13,278 nt of DNA from Christensenella sp. UBA7597. Its GTDB lineage: Bacteria; Bacillota; Clostridia; Christensenellales; Borkfalkiaceae. Below are positions 6,744-12,692 of the stretch, piece after piece; position 1 is the first letter of the stretch, and each line of letters starts with the position of its first letter. The translations under genes and the position numbers were made by a program. The notes under the pieces were generated by a model. That model did no database searches, had not been told where the DNA came from, and saw nothing but the letters and a program-made list of their open reading frames with translations. Location: NCBI GenBank assembly GCA_002474405.1, contig DLQW01000089.1, forward strand, positions 1-13,278. The letters run 5' to 3'.

Positions 6744-7619
6744 TTATACGCCGCGTTTGCCGTAATGCACTACGCCCACTACGTCGTACCCCACGTGCAC
6801 GCCGATGATCTGCGTCATCTCCTGCACCGAAACGTTCGCCGCCGGATTGATTTTAAGAATGGCTTTTTCCACCGTGGCGGCAAATTGCGGACAATCGCAA
6901 TGCACGATGCGGATTTCTTCCCCTTCCGCCTTTTCGGAGTGTGAAGAATACAGACTGACCAGCTCGTTCAAAGCGAATTTCAAGCCGATTTTCTTGCCGA
7001 TGCTGACCAGTTTGCCGTCCTCGCCGATGCGCAGCAGCGGTTTGATGTGCAGCACTTTGCCGAGCGCCGCCAGACTTGCGGGAACGCGCCCGCCCCGTTT
7101 TAAAAAATCAAGGTCGTTTACGGTAAACCAGTGGCAGATGTTTTGTTTCGCTTTCTCCGTATCCGCCGCGTTTTCTTCGATCGTCATTCCGTCCGCACGG
7201 TTTTTCGCCGCGCGTTCGGTTAAAAGCCCCAGCCCGCCCGTGGCGGCAATCGAATCCACGCACACGATTTTTCTTTCGGGATAAGCTTTTTTCAGTTCCT
7301 CCGCCGCAGCCACGGAAGAAGCGTACGTCTGGGAAAGCCCGCCCGATAAGCAGAAGTATAATATGTCCTTTCCCTCTTTCAGGTACGGCTCGAATTTTTC
7401 CGCGTACGTGGCGGGATTGATCTGCGTGCTTTTTACTTCCGCGCCCTGCCGTTCCGCCTCGTAAAACGCGGCTTTATCTTCCTCGCTTTCCGTGCCGTCG
7501 GCTATTTTTTCTTCGCCGTTTTGCAGATACAGCATGGGAATCACTTTGATTCCGTATTTTTCCCGCGCGCCCACAGCCATGTCCGCCGAAGCGTCGGTGA
7601 TGATTTCGTAATCGTTCAT
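6744..7619 (-). CDS. DegV family protein (fatty-acid-binding, FakB-like)
   Basis: A 291-residue DegV/FakB-family protein. Members bind a fatty acid and, in characterised Firmicutes, present it to the kinase FakA for phosphorylation. Family marks are an N-terminal ITDASADM (7-14), KSTQINPA (63-70), the LSGGLSQTYASS loop (91-102) that contacts the fatty-acid carboxylate, DLDFLKRGGRVP (169-180), and GVHVG with His275 near the C-terminus. Length matches the family (280-290). SD AAGGAG sits about 6 nt before the ATG, and the promoter is near perfect. Many genomes have several DegV paralogues, and the bound lipid here cannot be read from sequence. It converges on the kinase operon. Confidence 0.92.
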   Translation of the reverse strand: MNDYEIITDASADMAVGAREKYGIKVIPMLYLQNGEEKIADGTESEEDKAAFYEAERQGAEVKSTQINPATYAEKFEPYLKEGKDILYFCLSGGLSQTYASSVAAAEELKKAYPERKIVCVDSIAATGGLGLLTERAAKNRADGMTIEENAADTEKAKQNICHWFTVNDLDFLKRGGRVPASLAALGKVLHIKPLLRIGEDGKLVSIGKKIGLKFALNELVSLYSSHSEKAEGEEIRIVHCDCPQFAATVEKAILKINPAANVSVQEMTQIIGVHVGYDVVGVVHYGKRGV

Positions 7620-7694
7620 AATGCTCCTTTCCGTCGCCCGCGCGCCGCGGAATTTCTGCCGTCCCGCGCGGATTTGTCATAGAAAACAATTACA

Positions 7695-7723
7695 ATTATA
7701 ACAGAATCGGGAAACGTTGTCAA
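7695..7723 (-). promoter_or_regulatory. promoter of degV-family gene
   Basis: Minus strand perfect TTGACA (7718-7723), 17-nt spacer, perfect TATAAT (7695-7700) with an extended -10 TGTTATAAT. One of the best sigma-A matches in the window; the 5' UTR is about 70 nt. Confidence 0.9.
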
Positions 7724-7762
7724 CAGTTTTTGCACAAATCGCCCCGATTTGTACAAAATGCA

Positions 7763-7791
7763 GCCGCCGGCACCGTAACGGCGCCGGCGGC
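7763..7791 (-). terminator. intrinsic terminator of the UPF0371 gene
   Basis: A very GC-rich hairpin: GCCGCCGGC (7763-7771) with GCCGGCGGC (7783-7791), plus an inner CCG/CGG pairing after one mismatch. On the minus strand it is followed by TGCATTTTG, a modest U tract. It lies 22 nt after the stop. Confidence 0.6.
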
Positions 7792-7813
7792 AAAAAACGT
7801 TTGAAAATCCGGA

Positions 7814-9301
7814 TTATTTTGCGTGATATAATTTTTTCGTCTGGTAAATGGGGTCTGCCGTGTAATTGATGCCCAGTTTTTTCAGCACGTTTACGTCCAC
7901 CTGCGATAAAATCACCGTGGAGTGGCATTCCGCCCCTTTCAGCCCCGCCAGCGCCTGCATCGCCAGTGCCGCCACGGGGTTTGTAACCGCAGAAATGGAA
8001 AGCGCGATTAAAATTTCATCGGAATGCAACCTCGGATTATGCCCGCCGAGATGCACCGTTTTCAATTTCTGAATGGGTTCGATGATGCTCGGCGACAACA
8101 GCATCACTTTATCGTCGATGCCGGAAAGCGTTTTCAGCGCGTTCAGCAGCATCGCGCTCACCGCGCCGAGCAGCCGCGTGGTTTTGCCCGTAACTATCGT
8201 GCCGTCGTTCAGTTCCAGCGCGCAGGCGGGTTCGCCCGTTTTCGCCTGCTTGTCCCGCGCGGCAGCCACCACTTTACGGATTGCCGCGGTAACGCCGTTC
8301 TGCTGCATCAGCAGTTCGATTTTCGATACAACGGCGTCGCTTGCCTTATCGTTGCGCCTGTCCACCAGCGCCGCGAAGTACCGCCGCACGATTTCCTGCC
8401 GGGAAGCTTCCGCGCAAACAGCGTCGTCCACAATGCAGTTGCCCGCCATGTTCACGCCCATATCCGTGGGGGATTTATAAATTTCTTCGCCGTAAATTTT
8501 CTGGAAAAGGCGGTTGAGTACGGGGAAAATTTCCACGTCGCGATTGTAGTTCACCGTGCTGACGCCGTACGCCTCAAGGTGGTACGGATCAATCATGTTC
8601 ACGTCGTTCAGATCGGCGGTGGCGGCTTCGTACGCCACGTTCACGGGGTGTTTCAGCGGAAGATTCCAGATGGGAAACGTTTCGAATTTCGCATAGCCCG
8701 ATTTTACGCCGCGCTTGTTATCGTGGTAAAGCTGCGAAATGCAGGTTGCCATTTTGCCGCTGCCGGGACCGGGCGCCGTTACGATTACCAGCCGCCGGGA
8801 GGTTTCTATGTAATCGTTTTTGCCGAGTCCGTTTTCGGAAACGATGCCGTCCACGTCGTACGGGTAGCCCGCGATCGGGTAATGGCGGTACGTTCTGATA
8901 TCCAGCTTTTTCAGCGTGCGTTCGAATTTTTTGGCAAGCTTCTGATCGGCGAACTGCGTCAGACAAACGCTGCCTACGTACAGCCCCACTTCGCGGAACG
9001 CGTCGATGAGGCGCAGAACGTCCATGTCGTACGTAATGCCGAGGTCGCCGCGCATTTTGCAGCTTTCGATCGCGTCGGAATTGATGACGATAACGATTTC
9101 CGCTTCGTCTTTCATTTTAAGAAGCATCTGAAGCTTGGAATCGGGCGCAAAGCCGGGCAGCACGCGCGAAGCATGATAATCGTCGAACAGCTTTCCGCCG
9201 AATTCGAGATACAGTTTGTCCCCGAATTTATCCACGCGCTCGCGTATATGTTCCGATTGCATTGAAAGGTACTTTTCGTTATCGAATCCGATTTTGTTCA
9301 T
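7814..9301 (-). CDS. UPF0371 (DUF1846) family protein, unknown function
   Basis: A 495-residue protein recognised as UPF0371/DUF1846, a widely conserved family of solved structure but no established biochemical role. Notable stretches are IGFDNEKYLSMQSEHIRERV at the start, AGYPYDVDGIVSENGLGKNDYIET (145-168, given in part), a P-loop-like VTAPGPGSGKMATC (174-187), FPIWNLPLKHPVNVAYEAATADLND (209-233, in part), VNMAGNCIVDD (283-293), and LGGHNPRLHSDE further on. The GPGSGK stretch suggests nucleotide or phosphate binding, which is inference. I chose ATG 9301 because AGGAG lies 8 nt upstream. The frame stays open further upstream but would run through the promoter and into the tRNA. It is monocistronic with its own promoter and terminator. 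Confidence 0.9.
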   Translation of the reverse strand: MNKIGFDNEKYLSMQSEHIRERVDKFGDKLYLEFGGKLFDDYHASRVLPGFAPDSKLQMLLKMKDEAEIVIVINSDAIESCKMRGDLGITYDMDVLRLIDAFREVGLYVGSVCLTQFADQKLAKKFERTLKKLDIRTYRHYPIAGYPYDVDGIVSENGLGKNDYIETSRRLVIVTAPGPGSGKMATCISQLYHDNKRGVKSGYAKFETFPIWNLPLKHPVNVAYEAATADLNDVNMIDPYHLEAYGVSTVNYNRDVEIFPVLNRLFQKIYGEEIYKSPTDMGVNMAGNCIVDDAVCAEASRQEIVRRYFAALVDRRNDKASDAVVSKIELLMQQNGVTAAIRKVVAAARDKQAKTGEPACALELNDGTIVTGKTTRLLGAVSAMLLNALKTLSGIDDKVMLLSPSIIEPIQKLKTVHLGGHNPRLHSDEILIALSISAVTNPVAALAMQALAGLKGAECHSTVILSQVDVNVLKKLGINYTADPIYQTKKLYHAK

Positions 9302-9359
9302 TGTAAGCTCCTGTAGCGCGCATTGTTGCCGAAGTTTCCCGACGGAACGGCACGAAAAC

Positions 9360-9388
9360 ATTATACTAAAAAACGCAGTGAAAAGCAA
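9360..9388 (-). promoter_or_regulatory. promoter of the UPF0371 gene
   Basis: Minus strand TTGCTT (9383-9388), 17-nt spacer, TATAAT (9360-9365). It fixes the gene start downstream and diverges from the tRNA promoter. Confidence 0.7.
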
Positions 9389-9467
9389 GCGGAAGCGAAG
9401 CGCAAAATGTCCAAAAAATCGACAAAAAAATGAAATGAAAATTTTTTTGCAAAACGTGCAAAAAAGG

Positions 9468-9496
9468 TTGACAAACAAGCGCGATTGATATATAAT
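9468..9496 (+). promoter_or_regulatory. promoter of tRNA-Leu
   Basis: Perfect TTGACA (9468-9473), 17-nt spacer, perfect TATAAT (9491-9496). The predicted start near 9503 leaves a ~20-nt 5' leader for RNase P. Confidence 0.9.
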
Positions 9497-9522
9497 AAAT
9501 ATCGTCGTTAAAAGCGGACAAT

Positions 9523-9607
9523 GCGATCGTGGCGGAACTGGCAGACGCGCAAGACTAAGGATCTTGTGGCTAATACCATGCAGGTTCAATTCCTGTCGAT
9601 CGCACCA
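9523..9607 (+). tRNA. tRNA-Leu, anticodon AAG
   Basis: A complete 85-nt type II tRNA. The acceptor stem GCGATCG (9523-9529) pairs with CGATCGC (9597-9603), with discriminator A9604 and encoded CCA (9605-9607). The D arm has GCG/CGC pairing. The anticodon stem CAAGA/TCTTG (9550-9554, 9562-9566) closes the loop CTAAGGA, placing AAG at 9557-9559. A long variable arm (TGG/CCA) and a T arm GCAGG/CCTGT with a TTCAATT loop follow. Discriminator A plus the long variable arm mark leucine rather than serine. The AAG anticodon starts with A34 and reads CUU; it is uncommon in bacteria, where GAG usually does this. Confidence 0.95.
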
Positions 9608-9611
9608 TTAT

Positions 9612-9656
9612 TCACGAAATCTTGCATAAATGTGTAGGATTTCGTGATTTTTTTTT
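9612..9656 (+). terminator. intrinsic terminator of tRNA-Leu
   Basis: TCACGAAATC (9612-9621) pairs perfectly over 10 bp with GATTTCGTGA (9638-9647), followed by nine T. It starts 4 nt after the tRNA CCA. Confidence 0.9.
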
Positions 9657-9905
9657 GTTTTTTACGCATATTTATGCGACGACTTTTACGACGAGTACCA
9701 ACTTTGGAAGTGATTTTGGCGGTGATTTTTCGAGCGTTTTTTGCCTTTTTCAAGCTTTCTGCGAAAAAATTCCCCTTTCTCATTTTTTGCTGTTTACATT
9801 TTTATGATATTCCCACGACAAAAAATAAAAGAAACCCGATAAAATCGGCGTGCAGATTTCAAAACGCCACTCGTGCGTTGCGATAAAAAATCGCGCGTTT
9901 TTTCC
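9657..9905. other. intergenic AT-rich region with small hairpins
   Basis: No convincing gene on either strand: open frames here lack SD sequences and are low-complexity, Lys/Arg-rich on minus or Phe-rich on plus. Three small hairpins sit at about 9837-9905. CCGAT/ATCGG and AACGC/GCGTT are followed by GCGAT (9880-9884)/ATCGC (9890-9894) with six T at 9898-9903, which resembles a plus-strand terminator although no plus-strand gene precedes it. Confidence 0.4.
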
Positions 9906-9992
9906 TTACATTATATAATAAAGATATATACTCGTTGGATATAACTCATAAAAATTCATCGACAATTTGTTTAGTGTAAATACAGTTTGCAT
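9906..9992 (-). pseudogene. possible remnant of a type III toxin (28 codons)
   Basis: A minus-strand ORF of 28 codons beginning 17 nt after the terminator U tract of the repeat RNA, with a purine-rich AAGAGAGAAGA just before its ATG. Its start, MQTVFTLNKLSMNFYELYP, resembles in style the N-terminus of type III toxins of the TenpN kind (a hydrophobic strand, then K-L-S-x-x-F-Y-x-x-Y). It stops after YLYYIM, whereas such toxins are about 130-170 residues. I found no continuation in any frame of 9657-9905. If it is a toxin it is a truncated relic. The similarity is short and comes from memory of the family; the position in the locus is the better argument. Confidence 0.35.
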
Positions 9993-10006
9993 TTCTTCTC
10001 TCTTGT

Positions 10007-10038
10007 AAAAATCGTGCCTCCCGTTTTCACGAGAGGCA
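10007..10038 (-). terminator. terminator of the repeat RNA, GAAA-capped
   Basis: On the minus strand GCCTCTCGT (10029-10037) pairs with ACGGGAGGC (10016-10024) with one U-G wobble, closed by a GAAA tetraloop (10025-10028); one more T-A pair extends the stem. ACGATTTTT follows. In type III systems a terminator separates the antitoxin repeats from the toxin gene, as here. Confidence 0.7.
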
Positions 10039-10135
10039 AAATCTTCATACGGGATTTCTTTTTCAGGTGTTACCCTCACACCATATCTTCGATCGGAATT
10101 TCTTTATAGTGCTATCCTCGCACTTATCATCTTGT
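10011..10135 (-). ncRNA. tandem-repeat small RNA, candidate type III antitoxin RNA
   Basis: A ~125-nt predicted minus-strand transcript between the promoter at 10142-10170 and the terminator at 10007-10038. It has two 44-nt tandem repeats, R1 10133-10090 and R2 10089-10046, and the start of a third (AAGAT at 10045). Each has a 5-bp hairpin with a 7-nt loop (AGTGCGAGGATAGCACT; GGTGTGAGGGTAACACC), then AAAGAAATYCCG. Between repeats the outer stem pair changes A-U to G-C and the loop-closing pair C-G to U-A. Loop GGA pairs with tail UCC in R1, and GGG with CCC in R2. These three compensatory changes indicate an H-type pseudoknot, the fold of ToxI-like antitoxins. A plain regulatory sRNA is the alternative. 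Confidence 0.6.
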
Positions 10136-10141
10136 GCTTAT

Positions 10142-10170
10142 ATTATATACCCAATTTAAAAAAAAGTCAA
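10142..10170 (-). promoter_or_regulatory. promoter of the repeat RNA
   Basis: Minus strand TTGACT (10165-10170), 17-nt spacer, perfect TATAAT (10142-10147). The predicted start near 10135 is just 2 nt before repeat 1. No protein gene with an SD begins between it and the repeats. Confidence 0.8.
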
Positions 10171-10278
10171 CTCTTTAATGCCATTTTTTTCAATTATAAA
10201 AAATTTTTTTATGCTCCACAATTTATTATATGCCAATGTCTTCAAAAAATGCTCGTTTACAATTTTTTAATTTTCAAT

Positions 10279-10494
10279 TTATTTCCAATATTTTGCCTTC
10301 ATAGTATTGAAAAATTCTTCTTCGCTTACAGGTTTTGCGCCGCTTTCGATTTCGTCAAGCCCCGCATTGATAAGTGCCGCTGCTTGCATTTTCGCAAACA
10401 TTTCTTCGTAAAGTTTCAGGCTCATCATCACGGCTTCGCCATACCCGCTTTTCGTAATCACAATCGGTACGCCGCTTTTTTTGCATGTTTTCAT
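10279..10494 (-). pseudogene. headless Phd/YefM antitoxin fragment
   Basis: A 71-residue frame matching the middle and C-terminal part of the Phd/YefM antitoxin upstream of it. PIVITKSGYGEAVMMSLKLYEE aligns with PIFVTKNGYGNMVIMSMAAYEE, and the ends EEEFFNTMKAKYWK and GDLFFKEMREKYAK also correspond. About 19 N-terminal residues, including the start of the DNA-binding domain, are missing. Its ATG overlaps the TGA of the truncated toxin (ATGA), with AGGA close upstream, so it could still be translated by coupling. The simplest reading is a deletion that fused the 5' part of one toxin gene to the body of a second antitoxin gene. Alone it should not bind its operator, though the toxin-binding C-terminus is intact. 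Confidence 0.75.
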
Positions 10495-10616
10495 TTTTCC
10501 TGCAATATCCGCGTTGCGGCTTTCGTATTGCTTAATTGCTCTGTTATATACTCCACCGCCGATAAAATATCCTGTTTCGCAAGTAAAGTTATTTTATAAT
10601 TGTACTTATTTGGCAT
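10491..10616 (-). pseudogene. truncated RelE/ParE toxin (N-terminal 41 residues)
   Basis: A 41-codon frame starting inside the end of the Phd-type antitoxin gene (11-nt overlap, ATG at 10616), the usual antitoxin-toxin layout. It contains AKQDILSAVEYITEQLSN and ends TRILQEK, the N-terminal strand and two helices of a RelE/ParE toxin. The intact toxin at 12032-12361 has the equivalent AKKAEEDLGEIFEYLA. The family is about 90-110 residues, and the C-terminal sheet with the catalytic or gyrase-contacting residues is absent. The frame ends at the junction with the second antitoxin fragment, so toxicity should be lost. Confidence 0.75.
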
Positions 10617-10866
10617 ATTTTTCTCTCATTTCTTTAAAAAACAAATCGCCGTCAATAAGCTTTCCTTCGTCTGCCCGCGACTTTCCTTCCATTATTTTCG
10701 TATACAAATCAATCCGCGCAAGCTGTTCTTCATACGCTGCCATACTCATAATCACCATATTTCCGTATCCGTTTTTCGTTACAAAAATCGGCTCGTTTGT
10801 TGCGTTGCACATTTCGGATAATTTTGTTGTATCTCTCAGATCTCTGATTGGAATGATTTGCGGCAT
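10606..10866 (-). CDS. Phd/YefM family antitoxin
   Basis: An 86-residue type II antitoxin. Phd/YefM members bind their own operator with the N-terminal domain and wrap the toxin with the C-terminus. MPQIIPIRDLRDTTKLSEMC (1-20) is the family N-terminus, followed by PIFVTKNGYGNMVIMSMAAYE and a charged tail ending EMREKYAK. I chose ATG 10866 because GAGGAGGGG lies directly upstream; a longer frame to 10917 has no SD and would run into the promoter. The toxin gene overlapping its 3' end is truncated, so this antitoxin is probably an orphan kept after its toxin was inactivated. Autoregulation is suggested by an inverted repeat on its -10 element. Confidence 0.88.
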   Translation of the reverse strand: MPQIIPIRDLRDTTKLSEMCNATNEPIFVTKNGYGNMVIMSMAAYEEQLARIDLYTKIMEGKSRADEGKLIDGDLFFKEMREKYAK

Positions 10867-10905
10867 ACTAACCCCTCCTCTATTATTATATTTATCGTTA
10901 GCATT

Positions 10906-10934
10906 ATTGTAGCACAATTATGCGCCATTGTCAA
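10906..10934 (-). promoter_or_regulatory. promoter and probable operator of the Phd-type module
   Basis: Minus strand TTGACA (10929-10934), 17-nt spacer, extended -10 TGCTACAAT (-10 at 10906-10911). A perfect inverted repeat ATTGT-N3-ACAAT (10906-10918) overlaps the -10, the expected place for antitoxin binding. ATTGTGC also occurs in the RelB promoter (12703-12709). Confidence 0.75.
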
Positions 10935-10958
10935 CGTTTTTAAGTAAGATTTTTTTAA

Positions 10959-11173
10959 TTTTATTTTTGCCTTTTCGGACAAAAGGTGGTAGCACAGAGA
11001 AAAACGGAAGTCAACGGCAAAAATTATTGCCGAAAATTCGCATTACAATCTGCCGCCAACGCAATAGTTTTTCGCTGTTTCGTTGACTTCCGTTCTGTCC
11101 ACCATTCATAAAAGCGCACAAAAAAAATTTTTCTCCGTGCTTGTTTTCGGGTTGCCGAAAAGGCAAAATAAAA
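10959..11173. repeat. large nested inverted repeat (215 bp)
   Basis: Outer arms: TTTTATTTTTGCCTTTTCGG (10959-10978) against the complement of 11155-11173, with one extra T. Inner arms: a perfect 13-bp ACGGAAGTCAACG (11004-11016) with CGTTGACTTCCGT (11081-11093), extended by ACAGA/TCTGT and GGTGG/CCACC after small insertions on the left arm. The centre has a further hairpin CGGCAA/TTGCCG (11016-11033). The right arm carries an extra ~35-nt insertion. It lies between the divergent Phd-type promoter and the sigma-like gene. It could be a small non-autonomous element (MITE-like), a replication or transfer origin, or a regulatory RNA. Confidence 0.7.
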
Positions 11174-11196
11174 CAAACTCAGGAGAAAAAGCCACT

Positions 11197-11844
11197 ATGA
11201 TTCAACAACAGAAAACCTACCGTTTCAGCGACGACACCGTGATCACCGAACAGAATATCCGTCAGATCGGCGAATTGATTGCTTTAAGTTCGGTAAGAAC
11301 GCGAATGATCCATTCCACCCGCGATTTATACTACGTGTTTCAACGTTTGTACAAAGATATTTACTGCCACACCGATATTCTGAAACCGTATTCGGAAGCC
11401 TACGATTACGCCGAAGAAGCTATTTGCTTTTTATGCCGTTTTCTCGGTAAAAAATTAGGCGATCTTTGTATCGGAAAATTCGGAAAACCGCTTCCGATCC
11501 GCCTTGCTTGTTATCGACATCTTGGCAGAATGCTTTGGAAGAAATACACAAAAAACGCAAAATACGAAGTCGGCAGTTACGAAGATCAGAATTTGCGGCA
11601 CAACGAGCCTACGATTGATCCTTATGCAAAACAGGCGACCGAAGAAACATCATACGAACGCTACGAGAAAATCATAAAAACAATGAAACTACCCGATTAC
11701 GAATATGAAACGCTTTTAGCGATGATGAACGGTATGCGAATGATTGATATGAAGCGGTATTTCAACGTAGATTACACCACGATTTACCGCCGCAAACTTC
11801 GCATTCAAAAAAAATATTTACGAGCCGTAAGCGCGTTGCAATAA
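11197..11844 (+). CDS. sigma-factor-like HTH protein of a mobile element
   Basis: A 215-residue basic protein with an arrangement seen in sigma-70-like regulators of Firmicute mobile elements. A helical N-terminal part (about residues 15-60) is followed by an EEAICFLCRFLGKKLGD block (about 80-96), a basic linker, and a C-terminal helix-turn-helix resembling sigma region 4. There, YEYETLLAMMNGMRMIDMKRYF and NVDYTTIYRRKLRIQKKYL supply the recognition helix. I chose ATG 11197 with AGGAG about 11 nt upstream. The frame extends back to a TTG at 11083, but that stretch lies within the inverted repeat and has no SD. It is monocistronic with a strong terminator. Target promoters are unknown; a non-sigma transcriptional regulator is the alternative. 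Confidence 0.65.
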   Translation: MIQQQKTYRFSDDTVITEQNIRQIGELIALSSVRTRMIHSTRDLYYVFQRLYKDIYCHTDILKPYSEAYDYAEEAICFLCRFLGKKLGDLCIGKFGKPLPIRLACYRHLGRMLWKKYTKNAKYEVGSYEDQNLRHNEPTIDPYAKQATEETSYERYEKIIKTMKLPDYEYETLLAMMNGMRMIDMKRYFNVDYTTIYRRKLRIQKKYLRAVSALQ

Positions 11845-11871
11845 CCCGATTTCAAACTATATAATATAAAC

Positions 11872-11918
11872 AGGCGCAGATTCCTTGCTTTTGCAAGCTT
11901 ATCCGCGCCTATTTTTTT
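11872..11918 (+). terminator. intrinsic terminator of the sigma-like gene
   Basis: AGGCGC with GCGCCT (11872-11877, 11905-11910), an inner GA/TC and an apical CTTGC/GCAAG hairpin, then ATTTTTTT. On the minus strand GTTTATATT follows the same stem, so it may also catch transcripts from the RelB-RelE operon. Confidence 0.85.
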
Positions 11919-12031
11919 GACAATTAACTTTTTCAAACTACTCAGCAAATCATTGATAGTAAATGCGGCAAGATGTACAAAATATTTTCATTGGCCTCCC
12001 TAACTTGCCTGTCTGTATGATAAGGTTTGAT

Positions 12032-12361
12032 TCACGATTCTATCTTTTCATTAAAAATGTTTGTTATATCACGTCCACCATACATTATACGCAATATCGT
12101 TACTTTCAACAAATCGGTTTCCGTCAGATAAAACACCAAGTAGTTATCCACAGGCATAATACGTAAATTTCGCGTTTTCCAAGGTTCTTTGTCATATACT
12201 CGATTACGTAAAGGCATTTCGTCTAAACTTTCGATAGCCGTTTGAATACGATTTAATTGCCGAACGGCATTCTCGCCCGCCATCACTTTATAAGCGAGAT
12301 ACTCAAATATTTCGCCTAAATCTTCTTCCGCTTTTTTGGCAATAAAAATAGTGTATTTCAT
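12032..12361 (-). CDS. RelE/ParE family toxin
   Basis: A 109-residue type II toxin of the RelE/ParE superfamily, whose members cleave mRNA on the ribosome or poison gyrase. Two N-terminal helices (AKKAEEDLGEIFEYLAYKV, about residues 8-26) precede a long helix (QLNRIQTAIESLDEMP) and a C-terminal sheet with RNLRIMPVDNYLVFYLTE and VTILRIMYGGRDITNIF. Full family length with no breaks. Its ATG overlaps the antitoxin stop by 4 nt (ATGA), so it is made by coupled translation. The -LRIMYGGRD- ending is typical of the family. I cannot tell RNase from gyrase activity by eye, though a RelB/DinJ partner favours the mRNA-cleaving branch. Confidence 0.9.
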   Translation of the reverse strand: MKYTIFIAKKAEEDLGEIFEYLAYKVMAGENAVRQLNRIQTAIESLDEMPLRNRVYDKEPWKTRNLRIMPVDNYLVFYLTETDLLKVTILRIMYGGRDITNIFNEKIES

Positions 12362-12660
12362 AATTTAAATTTTGCTTTTAATTCCGAAAATACTTCCTCG
12401 CCGTTTCTTACTCTCCCTGCAAGCAAATCGTCATACCCCTTTTGAATTTCAGCGGACAACTGTTCTTCGCTCATCCCCTCTATACTTAACGGATGGGGCG
12501 GCAACTTAACCTCGAAAGGCAATCCCCCCTGTAAAATAATCTGCTTATAAAACATATTGATTGCATTTGAAGCGGGAATCCCCAACTTGCTTAAAATTGC
12601 TTCTGCCTCGTTTTTTACTTCCGGCTCTATTCTCGCATATAAATTTGCCGATTTTTGCAT
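12358..12660 (-). CDS. RelB/DinJ family antitoxin
   Basis: A 100-residue antitoxin. The N-terminal ribbon-helix-helix (about residues 1-45: SANLYARIEPEVKNEAEAIL, then LGIPASNAINMFYKQII) dimerises and binds the operator. LPFEVKLPPHPLS marks the hinge, and the acidic C-terminal helix (ELKAKFKL end) neutralises the toxin. I chose ATG 12660 because GGAGG (12668-12672) lies 7 nt upstream; the alternative GTG at 12666 would be only 1 nt from it. It is first in the operon, overlaps the toxin by 4 nt, and has a perfect palindrome within its promoter, so autorepression is likely. Confidence 0.92.
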   Translation of the reverse strand: MQKSANLYARIEPEVKNEAEAILSKLGIPASNAINMFYKQIILQGGLPFEVKLPPHPLSIEGMSEEQLSAEIQKGYDDLLAGRVRNGEEVFSELKAKFKL

Positions 12661-12692
12661 TTTCACTCCTCCTACGGTTTTTAGATACTATT

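Noticed and set aside
7805..7835. Plus-strand promoter (TGATATAAT near 7823)
   Set aside because: Lies within the 3' end of a minus-strand gene with no plus-strand gene downstream; probably chance.
8024..9265. Long plus-strand open frame (413 codons)
   Set aside because: Antisense to the well-supported UPF0371 gene, with no SD and a His/Val/Arg-rich composition typical of reverse frames.
9302..9589. N-terminal extension of the UPF0371 protein
   Set aside because: It would cross the gene's own promoter and the tRNA; the internal ATG at 9301 has a good SD.
9586..9783. Minus-strand 65-codon basic frame next to the tRNA
   Set aside because: No SD, overlaps the tRNA 3' end and its terminator, low-complexity Lys/Arg content.
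10066..10124. CsrA-binding hairpins (GGA in loop)
   Set aside because: Only repeat 1 has AGGA in the loop; repeat 2 has AGGG, and the change is explained by loop-tail pairing.
10046..10133. CRISPR array
   Set aside because: Only two 44-nt units with diverged sequence and no distinct spacers; the differences are compensatory within an RNA fold.
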